Shown one piece after another: positions 53,100-64,000 of a DNA stretch of 64,000 bases. Every line of letters starts with the position of its first letter. The first letter of the stretch is position 1. Origin of the DNA: Diorhabda sublineata (Eukaryota > Arthropoda > Insecta > Coleoptera > Chrysomelidae); contig NC_079483.1 of assembly GCF_026230105.1 (NCBI RefSeq), forward strand, positions 2,349,312 to 2,413,311, in the 5' to 3' direction. The notes beneath the pieces are model-generated. The model searched no databases and was not told where the DNA came from. It saw only the letters and a list, made by a program, of their open reading frames with translations. Both the position numbers and the translations under genes were made by a program.

Positions 53100-56000
53100 A
53101 CAAAGTGACAGTCGACCTCAATGGGCTTCAATTGATGTTAATTGACGATATCTGACAAAGTTAGATGCAAACTCACTCGAATATATGAGAAATGTTGAAA
53201 TTCGACTTCAAATTAGGAAGATAGACATTGAAAATTTTCAATCAACACAAAGTGACAGTCGACCTCAATGGGCTTCAGTGGATGTTAGTTGACGATATCT
53301 GACAAAGTTAGATGCAAACTCACTCGAATATATAAGAAATGTTGAAACTCGACTTCAAATTAGGAAGATAGACTTTGAAAATTTTCAATCAACACAAAGT
53401 GACAGTCGACCTCAATGGGCTTCAGTGGATGTTAGACGACTTATCTGACAAAGTTAGATGCAAACTCACTCAAATATATGAGAAATGTTGAAACTCGACT
53501 TCAAATTAGGACGATAGACTTTGAAAATAATCAATCAACACAAAGTGACAGTCGACCTCAATGGGCTTCAGTGGATGTTAGACGACTTATCTGACGAAGT
53601 TAGATGCAAACTCACTCGAATATATAAGAAATGTTGAAACTCGACTTCAAATTAGGAAGATAGACTTTGAAAATTTCCAATCAACACAAAGTGACAGTGG
53701 ACCTCAATGGGCTTCAGTGGATGTTAGACGACTTATCTGACAAAGTTAGATGCAAACTCACTCAAATATATGAGAAATGTTGAAATTCGACTTCAAATTA
53801 GGAAGATAGACATTGAAAATTTTCAATCAACACAAAGTGACAGTCGACCTCAGAGGGTTTCAGTGGATGTTAATCGACGATATCTCACAAAGTTAGATGC
53901 AAACTCACTCAAATATATGAGAAATGTTGAAATTTGACTTCAAATTAGGACGATAGACTTTGAAAATAATCAATCAACACAAAGTGACAGTCGACCTCAA
54001 TGGGCTTCAGTGGATGTTAGACGACTTATCTGACAAAGTTAGATGCAAACTCACTCGAATATATAAGAAATGTTGAAACTCGACTTCAAATTAGGAAGAT
54101 AGACTTTGAAAATTTTCAATCAACACAAAGTGACAGTCGACCTCAATGGGCTTCAGTGGATGTTAGACGACTTATCTGACAAAGTTAGATGCAAACTCAC
54201 TCAAATATATGAGAAATGTTGAAACTCGACTTCAAATTAAGAAGATAGACTTTGAAAATTTTCAATCAACACAAAGTGACGGTCGACCTCAATGGGCTTC
54301 AGTGGATGTTAGACGACTTATCTGACAAAGTTAGATGCAAACTCTGTCGAATATATAAGAAATGTTGAAACTCGACTTCAAATTAAGAAGATAGACTTTG
54401 GAAATTTTCAATCAACACAAAGTGACAGTCGACCTCAATGGGCTTCAGTGGATGTTAGACGACTTATCTGACAAAGTTAGATGCAAACTCACTCAAATAT
54501 ATGAGAAATGTTGAAATTCGACTTCAAATTAGGAAGATAGACATTGAAAATTTTCAATCAACACAAAGTAACAGTCGACCTCAGAGGGCTTCAGTGGATG
54601 TTAATTGACGATATCTGACAAAGTTAGATGCAAACTCGTTCAAATATATAAGAAATGTTGAAATTCGACTTCAAACTAGGAAGATAGACTTTGAAAAATT
54701 TTAATCAACACAAAGTGACAATCGACCTCAATGGGCTTCAATGGATGTTGATCTACGATATCTGACAAAGTTAGATGCAAACTCACTCAGATATATAAGG
54801 AATGTTGAAATTCGACTTCAAATTAGGCAGATAGACTTTGAAAATTTTCAATCAACACAAAGTGACAGTCGACTTCAATGGGCTTCAGTGGATGTTAATC
54901 GACGATATCTGATAAAGTTAGATGCAAACTCGTTCAAATATATAAGAAATGTTGAAATTCGACTTCAAATTAGGAAGATAGACATTGAAAATTTTCAATC
55001 AACACAAAGTGACAGTCGACCTCAATGGGCTTCAATTGATGTTAATTGACGATATCTGACAAAGTTAGATGCAAACTCACTCGAATATATGAGAAATGTT
55101 GAAATTCGACTTCAAATTAGGAAGATAGACATTGAAAATTTTCAATCAACACAAAGTGACAGTCGACCTCAATGGGCTTCAGTGGATGTTAGTTGACGAT
55201 ATCTGACAAAGTTAGATGCAAACTCACTCGAATATATAAGAAATGTTGAAACTCGACTTCAAATTAGGAAGATAGACTTTGAAAATTTTCAATCAACACA
55301 AAGTGACAGTCGACCTCAATGGGCTTCAGTGGATGTTAGACGACTTATCTGACAAAGTTAGATGCAAACTCACTCAAATATATGAGAAATGTTGAAACTC
55401 GACTTCAAATTAGGACGATAGACTTTGAAAATAATCAATCAACACAAAGTGACAGTCGACCTCAATGGGCTTCAGTGGATGTTAGACGACTTATCTGACG
55501 AAGTTAGATGCAAACTCACTCGAATATATAAGAAATGTTGAAACTCGACTTCAAATTAGGAAGATAGACTTTGAAAATTTCCAATCAACACAAAGTGACA
55601 GTGGACCTCAATGGGCTTCAGTGGATGTTAGACGACTTATCTGACAAAGTTAGATGCAAACTCACTCAAATATATGAGAAATGTTGAAATTCGACTTCAA
55701 ATTAGGAAGATAGACATTGAAAATTTTCAATCAACACAAAGTGACAGTCGACCTCAGAGGGTTTCAGTGGATGTTAATCGACGATATCTCACAAAGTTAG
55801 ATGCAAACTCACTCAAATATATGAGAAATGTTGAAATTTGACTTCAAATTAGGACGATAGACTTTGAAAATAATCAATCAACACAAAGTGACAGTCGACC
55901 TCAATGGGCTTCAGTGGATGTTAGACGACTTATCTGACAAAGTTAGATGCAAACTCACTCGAATATATAAGAAATGTTGAAACTCGACTTCAAATTAGGA

Positions 56001-56907
56001 AGATAGACTTTGAAAATTTTCAATCAACACAAAGTGACAGTCGACCTCAATGGGCTTCAGTGGATGTTAGACGACTTATCTGACAAAGTTAGATGCAAAC
56101 TCACTCAAATATATGAGAAATGTTGAAACTCGACTTCAAATTAAGAAGATAGACTTTGAAAATTTTCAATCAACACAAAGTGACGGTCGACCTCAATGGG
56201 CTTCAGTGGATGTTAGACGACTTATCTGACAAAGTTAGATGCAAACTCTGTCGAATATATAAGAAATGTTGAAACTCGACTTCAAATTAAGAAGATAGAC
56301 TTTGGAAATTTTCAATCAACACAAAGTGACAGTCGACCTCAATGGGCTTCAGTGGATGTTAGACGACTTATCTGACAAAGTTAGATGCAAACTCACTCAA
56401 ATATATGAGAAATGTTGAAATTCGACTTCAAATTAGGAAGATAGACATTGAAAATTTTCAATCAACACAAAGTAACAGTCGACCTCAGAGGGCTTCAGTG
56501 GATGTTAATTGACGATATCTGACAAAGTTAGATGCAAACTCGTTCAAATATATAAGAAATGTTGAAATTCGACTTCAAACTAGGAAGATAGACTTTGAAA
56601 AATTTTAATCAACACAAAGTGACAATCGACCTCAATGGGCTTCAATGGATGTTGATCTACGATATCTGACAAAGTTAGATGCAAACTCACTCAGATATAT
56701 AAGGAATGTTGAAATTCGACTTCAAATTAGGCAGATAGACTTTGAAAATTTTCAATCAACACAAAGTGACAGTCGACTTCAATGGGCTTCAGTGGATGTT
56801 AATCGACGATATCTGATAAAGTTAGATGCAAACTCGTTCAAATATATAAGAAATGTTGAAATTCGACTTCAAATTAGGAAGATAGACATTGAAAATTTTC
56901 AATCAAC
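53100..56907 (+). repeat. 1,904-bp (13-mer) higher-order repeat, two full copies
   Basis: The marker GATGTTAGTTGACGATATC starts a recognisable block at 53,287, 55,191 and 57,095, each 1,904 bp apart. Other paired markers at the same spacing include AACTCTGTCGAATATATAAG (54,341 and 56,245), AAGTGACGGTCGACC, TTAGGCAGATAGAC and GATCTACGATATC. Copies run about 53,100-55,003 and 55,004-56,907. The following partial copy merges into the 2,198-bp family. I noticed very few differences between the copies, suggesting recent duplication. Confidence 0.9.
53307..53452 (+). repeat. Representative 146-bp monomer (short-junction type)
   Basis: This copy ends in the junction TTAGACGACTTATCTGACAA instead of TTAATCGACGATATCTGACA. 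The short junction has one base fewer, giving a 146-bp unit and shifting the 49-codon frame so that it ends at TGA just after the codons for Arg-Arg-Leu-Ile. This junction class is very common from end to end of the window. It explains why most higher-order periods are a few bases short of a multiple of 147 (for example 1,904 = 13 x 147 - 7 and 2,198 = 15 x 147 - 7). Confidence 0.93.
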
Positions 56908-59900
56908 ACAAAGTGACAGTCGACCTCAATGGGCTTCAATTGATGTTAATTGACGATATCTGACAAAGTCAGATGCAAACTCACTCGAATATATGAGAAA
57001 TGTTGAAATTCGACTTCAAATTAGGAAGATAGACATTGAAAATTTTCAATCAACACAAAGTGACAGTCGACCTCAATGGGCTTCAGTGGATGTTAGTTGA
57101 CGATATCTGACAAAGTTAGATGCAAACTCACTCGAATATATAAGAAATGTTGAAACTCGACTTCAAATTAGGAAGATAGACTTTGAAAATTTTCAATCAA
57201 CACAAAGTGACAGTCGACCTCAATGGGCTTCAGTGGATGTTAGACGACTTATCTGACAAAGTTAGATGCAAACTCACTCAAATATATGAGAAATGTTGAA
57301 ACTCGACTTCAAATTAGGACGATAGACTTTGAAAATAATCAATCAACACAAAGTGACAGTCGACCTCAATGGGCTTCAGTGGATGTTAGACGACTTATCT
57401 GACGAAGTTAGATGCAAACTCACTCGAATATATAAGAAATGTTGAAACTCGACTTCAAATTAGGAAGATAGACTTTGAAAATTTCCAATCAACACAAAGT
57501 GACAGTGGACCTCAATGGGCTTCAGTGGATGTTAGACGACTTATCTGACAAAGTTAGATGCAAACTCACTCAAATATATGAGAAATGTTGAAATTCGACT
57601 TCAAATTAGGAAGATAGACATTGAAAATTTTCAATCAACACAAAGTGACAGTCGACCTCAGAGGGTTTCAGTGGATGTTAATCGACGATATCTCACAAAG
57701 TTAGATGCAAACTCACTCAAATATATGAGAAATGTTGAAATTTGACTTCAAATTAGGACGATAGACTTTGAAAATAATCAATCAACACAAAGTGACAGTC
57801 GACCTCAATGGGCTTCAGTGGATGTTAGACGACTTATCTGACAAAGTTAGATGCAAACTCACTCGAATATATAAGAAATGTTGAAACTCGACTTCAAATT
57901 AGGAAGATAGACTTTGAAAATTTTCAATCAACACAAAGTGACAGTCGACCTCAATGGGCTTCAGTGGATGTTAGACGACTTATCTGACAAAGTTAGATGC
58001 AAACTCACTCAAATATATGAGAAATGTTGAAATTCGACTTCAAATTAGGAAGATAGACATTGAAAATTTTCAATCAACACAAAGTGACAGTCGACCTCAG
58101 AGTGTTTCAGTGGATGTTAATCGACGATATCTCACAAAGTTAGATGCAAACTCACTCAAATATATGAGAAATGTTGAAATTCGACTTCAAATTAGGAAGA
58201 TAGACTTTGAACATTTTTAATAATTACTAAGTGACAGTTGACCTCAATGGGCTTTAATGGATGTTAGTCGAATATATCTGCCAAAGTTGGATGCAAACTC
58301 ACTCAAATATATGAGAAATGTTGAAATTTGACTCCAAATTAGGAAGATAGACTTTGAAAATAATCAATCAACACAAAGTGACAGTCGACCTCAATGGGCT
58401 TCAGTGGATGTTAGACGACTTATCTGACAAAGTTAGATGCAAACTCATTCAAATATATGAGAAATGTTGAAATTCGACTTCAAATTAGGGAGATAGACTT
58501 CGAAAATTTTCAATCAACACAAAGTGACAGTCGACCTCAGAGGGCTTCAGTGGATGTTAATCGACAATATTTCACAAAGATAGATGCAAACTCACTCAAA
58601 TATATGAGAAATGTTGAAATTCGACTTCAAATTAGGAAGATAGACTTTGAAAATTTTTAATCAACACAAAGTGACAGTCGACCTCAGAGGGCTTCAGTGG
58701 ATGTTAATCGACGATATCTCACAAAGTTAGATGCAAACTCACTCAGATATATAAGGAATGTTGAAATTCGACTTCAAATAAGGAAGATAGACTTTGAAAA
58801 TTTTCAATCAACACAAAGTGACAATCGACCTCAATGGGCTTCAGTGGATGTTAATTCACGATATCTGACAAAGTTAGATGCAAACTCGTTCAAATATATA
58901 AGAAATGTTGAAATTCGACTTCAAATTAGGAAGATAGACTTTGAAAAATTTTAATCAACACAAAGTGACAGTCGACCTCAATGGGCTTCAGTGGATGTTA
59001 GACGACTTATCTGACAAAGTTAGATGCAAACTCACTCAAATATATGAGAAATGTTGAAATTCGACTTCAAATTAGGTAGATAGACATTGAAAATTTTCAA
59101 TCAACACAAAGTGACAGTCGACCTCAATGGGCTTCAATTGATGTTAATTGACGATATCTGACAAAGTTAGATGCAAACTCACTCGAATATATGAGAAATG
59201 TTGAAATTCGACTTCAAATTAGGAAGATAGACATTGAAAATTTTCAATCAACACAAAGTGACAGTCGACCTCAATGGGCTTCAGTGGATGTTAGTTGACG
59301 ATATCTGACAAAGTTGGATGCAAACTCACTCGAATATATAAGAAATGTTGAAACTCGACTTCAAATTAGGAAGATAGACTTTGAAAATTTTCAATCAACA
59401 CAAAGTGACAGTCGACCTCAATGGGCTTCAGTGGATGTTAGACGACTTATCTGACAAAGTTAGATGCAAACTCACTCAAATATATGAGAAATGTTGAAAC
59501 TCGACTTCAAATTAGGACGATAGACTTTGAAAATAATCAATCAACACAAAGTGACAGTCGACCTCAATGGGCTTCAGTGGATGTTAGACGACTTATCTGA
59601 CGAAGTTAGATGCAAACTCACTCGAATATATAAGAAATGTTGAAACTCGACTTCAAATTAGGAAGATAGACTTTGAAAATTTCCAATCAACACAAAGTGA
59701 CAGTGGACCTCAATGGGCTTCAGTGGATGTTAGACGACTTATCTGACAAAGTTAGATGCAAACTCACTCAAATATATGAGAAATGTTGAAATTCGACTTC
59801 AAATTAGGAAGATAGACATTGAAAATTTTCAATCAACACAAAGTGACAGTCGACCTCAGAGGGTTTCAGTGGATGTTAATCGACGATATCTCACAAAGTT

Positions 59901-62843
59901 AGATGCAAACTCACTCAAATATATGAGAAATGTTGAAATTTGACTTCAAATTAGGACGATAGACTTTGAAAATAATCAATCAACACAAAGTGACAGTCGA
60001 CCTCAATGGGCTTCAGTGGATGTTAGACGACTTATCTGACAAAGTTAGATGCAAACTCACTCGAATATATAAGAAATGTTGAAACTCGACTTCAAATTAG
60101 GAAGATAGACTTTGAAAATTTTCAATCAACACAAAGTGACAGTCGACCTCAATGGGCTTCAGTGGATGTTAGACGACTTATCTGACAAAGTTAGATGCAA
60201 ACTCACTCAAATATATGAGAAATGTTGAAATTCGACTTCAAATTAGGAAGATAGACATTGAAAATTTTCAATCAACACAAAGTGACAGTCGACCTCAGAG
60301 TGTTTCAGTGGATGTTAATCGACGATATCTCACAAAGTTAGATGCAAACTCACTCAAATATATGAGAAATGTTGAAATTCGACTTCAAATTAGGAAGATA
60401 GACTTTGAACATTTTTAATAATTACTAAGTGACAGTTGACCTCAATGGGCTTTAATGGATGTTAGTCGAATATATCTGCCAAAGTTGGATGCAAACTCAC
60501 TCAAATATATGAGAAATGTTGAAATTTGACTCCAAATTAGGAAGATAGACTTTGAAAATAATCAATCAACACAAAGTGACAGTCGACCTCAATGGGCTTC
60601 AGTGGATGTTAGACGACTTATCTGACAAAGTTAGATGCAAACTCATTCAAATATATGAGAAATGTTGAAATTCGACTTCAAATTAGGGAGATAGACTTCG
60701 AAAATTTTCAATCAACACAAAGTGACAGTCGACCTCAGAGGGCTTCAGTGGATGTTAATCGACAATATTTCACAAAGATAGATGCAAACTCACTCAAATA
60801 TATGAGAAATGTTGAAATTCGACTTCAAATTAGGAAGATAGACTTTGAAAATTTTTAATCAACACAAAGTGACAGTCGACCTCAGAGGGCTTCAGTGGAT
60901 GTTAATCGACGATATCTCACAAAGTTAGATGCAAACTCACTCAGATATATAAGGAATGTTGAAATTCGACTTCAAATAAGGAAGATAGACTTTGAAAATT
61001 TTCAATCAACACAAAGTGACAATCGACCTCAATGGGCTTCAGTGGATGTTAATTCACGATATCTGACAAAGTTAGATGCAAACTCGTTCAAATATATAAG
61101 AAATGTTGAAATTCGACTTCAAATTAGGAAGATAGACTTTGAAAAATTTTAATCAACACAAAGTGACAGTCGACCTCAATGGGCTTCAGTGGATGTTAGA
61201 CGACTTATCTGACAAAGTTAGATGCAAACTCACTCAAATATATGAGAAATGTTGAAATTCGACTTCAAATTAGGTAGATAGACATTGAAAATTTTCAATC
61301 AACACAAAGTGACAGTCGACCTCAATGGGCTTCAATTGATGTTAATTGACGATATCTGACAAAGTTAGATGCAAACTCACTCGAATATATGAGAAATGTT
61401 GAAATTCGACTTCAAATTAGGAAGATAGACATTGAAAATTTTCAATCAACACAAAGTGACAGTCGACCTCAATGGGCTTCAGTGGATGTTAGTTGACGAT
61501 ATCTGACAAAGTTGGATGCAAACTCACTCGAATATATAAGAAATGTTGAAACTCGACTTCAAATTAGGAAGATAGACTTTGAAAATTTTCAATCAACACA
61601 AAGTGACAGTCGACCTCAATGGGCTTCAGTGGATGTTAGACGACTTATCTGACAAAGTTAGATGCAAACTCACTCAAATATATGAGAAATGTTGAAACTC
61701 GACTTCAAATTAGGACGATAGACTTTGAAAATAATCAATCAACACAAAGTGACAGTCGACCTCAATGGGCTTCAGTGGATGTTAGACGACTTATCTGACG
61801 AAGTTAGATGCAAACTCACTCGAATATATAAGAAATGTTGAAACTCGACTTCAAATTAGGAAGATAGACTTTGAAAATTTCCAATCAACACAAAGTGACA
61901 GTGGACCTCAATGGGCTTCAGTGGATGTTAGACGACTTATCTGACAAAGTTAGATGCAAACTCACTCAAATATATGAGAAATGTTGAAATTCGACTTCAA
62001 ATTAGGAAGATAGACATTGAAAATTTTCAATCAACACAAAGTGACAGTCGACCTCAGAGGGTTACAGTGGATGTTAATCGACGATATCTCACAAAGTTAG
62101 ATGCAAACTCACTCAAATATATGAGAAATGTTGAAATTTGACTTCAAATTAGGACGATAGACTTTGAAAATAATCAATCAACACAAAGTGACAGTCGACC
62201 TCAATGGGCTTCAGTGGATGTTAGACGACTTATCTGACAAAGTTAGATGCAAACTCACTCGAATATATAAGAAATGTTGAAACTCGACTTCAAATTAGGA
62301 AGATAGACTTTGAAAATTTTCAATCAACACAAAGTGACAGTCGACCTCAATGGGCTTCAGTGGATGTTAGACGACTTATCTGACAAAGTTAGATGCAAAC
62401 TCACTCAAATATATGAGAAATGTTGAAATTCGACTTCAAATTAGGAAGATAGACATTGAAAATTTTCAATCAACACAAAGTGACAGTCGACCTCAGAGGG
62501 TTTCAGTGGATGTTAATCGACGATATCTCACAAAGTTAGATGCAAACTCACTCAAATATATGAGAAATGTTGAAATTCGACTTCAAATTAGGAAGATAGA
62601 CTTTGAAAATTTTTAATAATTACTAAGTGACAGTTGACCTCAATGGGCTTTAATGGATGTTAGTCGAATATATCTGACAAAGTTGGATGCAAACTCACTC
62701 AAATATATGAGAAATGTTGAAATTTGACTCCAAATTAGGAAGATAGACTTTGAAAATAATCAATCAACACAAAGTGACAGTCGACCTCAATGGGCTTCAG
62801 TGGATGTTAGACGACTTATCTGACAAAGTTAGATGCAAACTCA
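56870..62843 (+). repeat. 2,198-bp (15-mer) higher-order repeat, about 2.7 copies
   Basis: Marker pairs lie 2,198 bp apart: GTTAGTTGACG at 57,095, 59,293 and 61,491; TAATAATTACTAAG at 58,214, 60,412 and 62,610; and the CGACAATATTTCAC monomer near 58,560 and 60,760. Copies run about 56,870-59,067, 59,068-61,265 and 61,266-62,843. Small differences include GAGTGTTTCAGTGG in copies 1 and 2 against GAGGGTTTCAGTGG in copy 3, and GTTAGATGC in copy 1 against GTTGGATGC in copies 2 and 3 after the GTTAGTTGACG marker. Confidence 0.9.
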
Positions 62844-64000
62844 CTCGAATATATAAGAAATGTTGAAACTCGACTTCAAATTAGGAAGATAGACTTTGAA
62901 AATAATCAATCAACACAAAGTGACAGTCGACCTCAATGGGCTTCAGTGGATGTTAGACGACTTATCTGACAAAGTTAGATGCAAACTCACTCGAATATAT
63001 AAGAAATGTTGAAACTCGACTTCAAATTAGGAAGATAGACTTTGAAAATAATCAATCAACACAAAGTGACAGTCGACCTCAATGGGCTTCAGTGGATGTT
63101 AATTGACGATATCTGACAAAGTTAGATGCAAACACACTCGAATATATAAGAAATGTTGAAACTCGACTTCAAATTAGGAAGATAGACTCTAAAAATAATC
63201 AATCAACACAAAGTGACAGTCGACCTCAATGGGCTTCAGTGGATGTTAGACGACTTATCTGACAAAGTTAGATGCAAACCCACTCAAATATATGAGAAAT
63301 GTTGAAATTCGACTTCAAATTAGGAAGATAGAATTTGAAAATTTTCAATCAACACAAAGTGACAGTCGACCTCAGAGGGCTTCAGTGGATGTTAATCGAC
63401 GATATCTCACTAAGTTAGATGCAAACTCACTCAAATATATGAGAAATGTTGAAACTCGACTTCAAATTAGGAAGATAGACTTTGAAAATAATCAATCAAC
63501 ACAAAGTGACAGTCGACCTCAATGGACTTCAGTGGATGTTAGACGACTTATCTGACAAAGTTAGATGCAAACTCACTCAAATATATGAGAAATGTTGAAA
63601 TTCGACTTCAAATTAGGAAGATAGACATTGAAAATTTTCAATCAACACAAAGTGACAGTCGACCTCAATGGGCTTCAGTGGATGTTAGACGACTTATCTG
63701 ACAAAGTTAGATGCAAACTTACTCAAATATATGAGAAATGTTGAAATTCGACCTTAAATTAGGAAGATAGACTTTGAAAATTTCCAATCAACACAAAATG
63801 ACAGTTGACCTCAATGGGTTTCAGTGGATGTTAATCGACGATATCTCAAAAAGTTAGATGCAAACTCACTCAAATATATGAGAAATGTTGAAATTCGACT
63901 TCAAATTAGGAAGATAGACTTTGAAAATTGTCAATCAACACAAAGTGACAGTCGACCTCAATGGGCTTAAGTGGATGTTAGACGACTTATCTGACAAAGT
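62843..64000 (+). repeat. Right-edge copy of the segment at 46,722-47,879 (continues beyond window)
   Basis: From the switch at about 62,843 the sequence leaves the 2,198-bp HOR and follows 46,722-47,879, offset 16,121 bp, to the last base. The true duplication is therefore longer than the 1,158 bp visible here. Confidence 0.88.

Larger units (their letters stand above)
1..64000 (+). repeat. Satellite DNA array, 147/146-bp monomer
   Basis: The entire window is one head-to-tail tandem array. A convenient phase starts each monomer at GTTAGATGCA; counted copies are 147 bp (49,199-49,345 and 49,346-49,492) or 146 bp (53,307-53,452). Recognisable blocks in order are GTTAGATGCAAACTCACT, an A/T-rich stretch around GAGAAATGTTGAAATTCGAC, TTCAAATTAGGAAGATAGAC, a central GAAAATTTTC, then CAACACAAAGTGACAGTCGA, a CAATGGGCTTCAGTGG block, and a variable junction before ACAAAG. 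All copies run in the same direction; I saw no inversion, mobile element or unique spacer. There is no gene in any stretch, so this entry also covers every gene-free interval. The typical copy at 49,199 has 51 G+C of 147. The family itself is not one I recognise; a centromeric or heterochromatic role is inferred from architecture only. Confidence 0.98.

Noticed and set aside
714..63555. About 65 forward-strand open frames of 67-203 codons as protein-coding genes
   Set aside because: All are the same repeat read in one frame. Many begin only at GTG or TTG, they stop at the recurring TGA or after the one-base-short junction, and no unique coding sequence, signal peptide or conserved domain is visible.
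1..64000. CRISPR array
   Set aside because: Units are 146-147 bp and directly abut with no unique spacers; the whole unit is repeated.
1..64000. Transposon or retroelement remnants, or rolling-circle elements as array seeds
   Set aside because: No terminal repeats, polymerase, integrase or helicase coding, target-site duplications or poly-A tails were seen.
1..64000. Assembly artefact as an explanation for the whole window
   Set aside because: Variants form consistent nested higher-order patterns with private mutations, as expected of real satellite DNA. Individual large duplications (5.6 kb, 2.2 kb, 1.9 kb) could still contain assembly copy-number errors and are flagged for read checking.

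Overview
The whole 64 kb window is one uninterrupted tandem array of a single satellite DNA family. The basic unit is 147 bp (146 bp in a frequent variant with one base missing at the monomer junction), about 35% G+C in a typical copy, and every copy I read is in the same orientation. From window length and unit length there are roughly 435-438 monomers. I see no protein-coding gene, no RNA gene, no transposon insertion, no CRISPR array and no unique spacer sequence anywhere. This architecture (long, one-orientation, nucleosome-length monomers with higher-order repeats, HORs) is typical of eukaryotic centromeric, pericentromeric or other heterochromatic DNA. I do not recognise the family, so I cannot name the organism beyond 'a eukaryote'.

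Layout. (1) 1-11,580: loosely ordered 5- to 13-monomer HORs, marked by monomers carrying a 31-bp internal duplication (around 1,663, 3,454, 5,392, 6,742 and 8,240) and, from 9,581, by a 734-bp 5-mer. (2) 11,580-26,300: a mosaic of related 1-2 kb blocks, including a 5-mer HOR of 735 bp (14,805-16,545), a 1,468-bp repeat (21,930-24,270), and a block at 11,580-13,525 that recurs at 24,347-26,292. (3) 26,300-34,030: direct duplications with offsets of 2,787 and 3,519 bp. (4) 35,290-46,306: a back-to-back tandem duplication of a ~5.6 kb, 38-monomer unit, itself containing 7-mer repeats of 1,024 bp. (5) 46,700-53,100: a mixed zone with several divergent monomers. (6) 53,100-62,843: recent-looking HORs of 1,904 bp (13-mer) and then 2,198 bp (15-mer). 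(7) 62,843-64,000: a copy of 46,722-47,879, running off the end of the window.

Points of interest at monomer scale: a unit length equal to the DNA in a nucleosome core; a perfect 16-bp palindrome in many monomers; A/T runs spaced roughly every 10 bp over more than half the unit; and repeated C-to-T changes at CpG sites, one of which makes the stop codon that breaks an otherwise open 49-codon frame. The open frame exists only because 147 is divisible by three and one frame lacks stops. It is cut every one to four monomers, and I judge it non-coding.
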